Positions 63,006 through 64,000 of a stretch of DNA of 64,000 nucleotides are shown in pieces; position 1 is the first letter of the stretch; each line of letters opens with the position of its first letter. This DNA comes from Nocardioides conyzicola. Its GTDB lineage: Bacteria > Actinomycetota > Actinomycetes > Propionibacteriales > Nocardioidaceae. The notes under the pieces are model-generated. The model worked only from the letters and a program-made list of their open reading frames with translations, did no database searches and was not told the DNA's origin. The stretch lies in contig NZ_BAABKM010000002.1 of assembly GCF_039543825.1 (NCBI RefSeq), positions 2,574,133-2,638,132 on the forward strand, given 5' to 3'. The position numbers and the translations under genes were made by a program.

Positions 63006-63972
63006 GCCGCACGTAGCGGACCGAGTGGTCCCGGTCCTTGCGCAGCACGAGGGTGGCGCGGGACCGGGTGGGCAGGATGTTCTCGGCCAGGTTGGGGCCG
63101 TTGATGGTGTCCCAGATGCGGGTCGCCTCGGCGACCGCCTCGTCGGGGGAGAGCGCGCCGTACTTGGCGAAGTAGGAGCCGGGGTCGCGGAACGCCGTCT
63201 CCCGCAGCCGCAGGAAGCGCTCGACGTACCAGTCGCGGATCTTGTCGCGCCCGGCGTCGACGTACACGGAGAAGTCGAAGAAGTCGCTCAGTGTCAGGCC
63301 GCTGCGGCCGTCGTCGCGCACCCGGGCGGGCTGGAGGACGTTGAGGCCCTCGATGATGACGATGTCGGGCCGCTTGACGACCACCTTCTCCCCGGGCATC
63401 ACGTCGTAGGTGAGGTGGGAGTAGACGGGCGCCTCGACCTCGTCCTTGCCGGACTTGATGTCGACGACGAAGCGCATCAGCGCGCGGCGGTCGTAGGACT
63501 CGGGGAAGCCCTTGCGCTGCAGCAGGCCGCGGCGCTCGAGCTCGGCGTTGGGGTAGAGGAAGCCGTCGGTCGTCACGAGCGCGACGTTGGGGTGCTCCGG
63601 CCAGTGGGCGAGCATCTGCTGGAGCACGCGGGCGGTCGTGGACTTGCCGACCGCCACGGAGCCCGCGAGGCCGATCACGAACGGCGTCCGGGTGGGCTGC
63701 ACCTGGTGCAGGAACTCCTCCTGCTTGCGGTAGAGCCCGCCCGCAGCCTCGACGTACAGGCTGAGGAGGCGGGAGAGCGGGAGGTAGATCTGCTGCACCT
63801 CGTCGAGGTCCAGCTGGTCGCCGAGGCCGCGCAGCCGGCGGATCTCCTCCGCGGTGAGCGGGTTCTCCACCTCGTGGGCCAGCGCCGCCCAGGCGGAGCG
63901 GTCGAGCTCGATGTAGGGCGACGACTCCCGGGTGGGCTCGTCGGTCGCGCCGCCGTGCCCGTGGGAAGACAT
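62992..63972 (-). CDS. coaA: Type I pantothenate kinase
   Basis: 326 residues from ATG 63972. P-loop [45 protein letters not shown], and IIEGLNVLQ are type I PanK motifs. [14 protein letters not shown] at the start and [17 protein letters not shown] at the end fit. It phosphorylates pantothenate, the first and regulated step of CoA synthesis. Confidence 0.97.
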   Translation of the reverse strand: MSSHGHGGATDEPTRESSPYIELDRSAWAALAHEVENPLTAEEIRRLRGLGDQLDLDEVQQIYLPLSRLLSLYVEAAGGLYRKQEEFLHQVQPTRTPFVIGLAGSVAVGKSTTARVLQQMLAHWPEHPNVALVTTDGFLYPNAELERRGLLQRKGFPESYDRRALMRFVVDIKSGKDEVEAPVYSHLTYDVMPGEKVVVKRPDIVIIEGLNVLQPARVRDDGRSGLTLSDFFDFSVYVDAGRDKIRDWYVERFLRLRETAFRDPGSYFAKYGALSPDEAVAEATRIWDTINGPNLAENILPTRSRATLVLRKDRDHSVRYVRLRKL

Positions 63973-64000
63973 GCCGGAGATTGTTGCAGCCGACCTGGGC

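Overview
The window is about 70% G+C, with many GTG starts, leaderless-looking promoters and ATGA/GTGA/TGATG gene overlaps. The core is an uninterrupted actinobacterial S10-spc-alpha ribosomal protein supercluster. The S14 is the short zinc-binding type, rplD, rpsC and rplQ carry long Ala/Lys or Ala/Glu tails, and there is a mycothiol-type maleylpyruvate isomerase homologue and a DUF222/HNH (13E12-type) endonuclease. Together these point to a Nocardioides-like member of the Propionibacteriales. The genus is my inference; no rRNA marker is present.

Layout. 1-4153 (minus): a MoxR-type operon (proline-rich membrane protein, DUF4129, DUF4350, MoxR ATPase, DUF58; the last runs off the left edge). 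4178-5811 (minus): an AhpD-fold protein coupled to a DapB-like NAD(P)-binding oxidoreductase. 5812-26338 (plus): rpsJ to rplO, then secY-adk-map, then infA-rpmJ-rpsM-rpsK-rpsD-rpoA-rplQ. The run is broken between map and infA by four genes: terC behind a yybP-ykoY manganese riboswitch, a flavin monooxygenase, and an ECF sigma factor with its membrane partner. A strong bidirectional terminator closes the supercluster.

26369-34741: housekeeping and accessory genes. These are DUF2786, a divergent GntR/pfkB-kinase pair, a fused pseudo-receiver/thioredoxin-reductase-like flavoprotein, truA, a methyltransferase, a membrane protein, a mycothiol-type isomerase homologue, and a divergent SDR/LysR pair. 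35058-36335: a DUF222-HNH gene, probably part of a dispersed family. 36389-45163: a catabolic block of one esterase, four acyl-CoA dehydrogenases, an APH-type kinase and two SDRs on the minus strand, headed by a divergent TetR gene with a KstR2-like operator. The kinase plus an ACAD10/11-like dehydrogenase resembles the phosphorylative hydroxyacyl-CoA route known from LvaA/LvaC and ACAD10/11.

45160-57101: an aldo/keto reductase, PAP2-family membrane enzyme, secreted hydrolase, ABC-F ATPase plus tandem GNAT, HtrA protease, MarR/MFS divergent pair with a 22-bp palindrome between them, and a large secreted choice-of-anchor-A/DUF11 protein with three Cys-bounded repeats. 57102-64000: a HAD hydrolase and citrate synthase (minus), the rplM-rpsI-glmM run (plus), a 46-codon fragment resembling an ABC-2 permease C-terminus, two small membrane-associated proteins, and pantothenate kinase coaA (minus). 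I saw no tRNA, rRNA, CRISPR array, prophage or intact insertion sequence.
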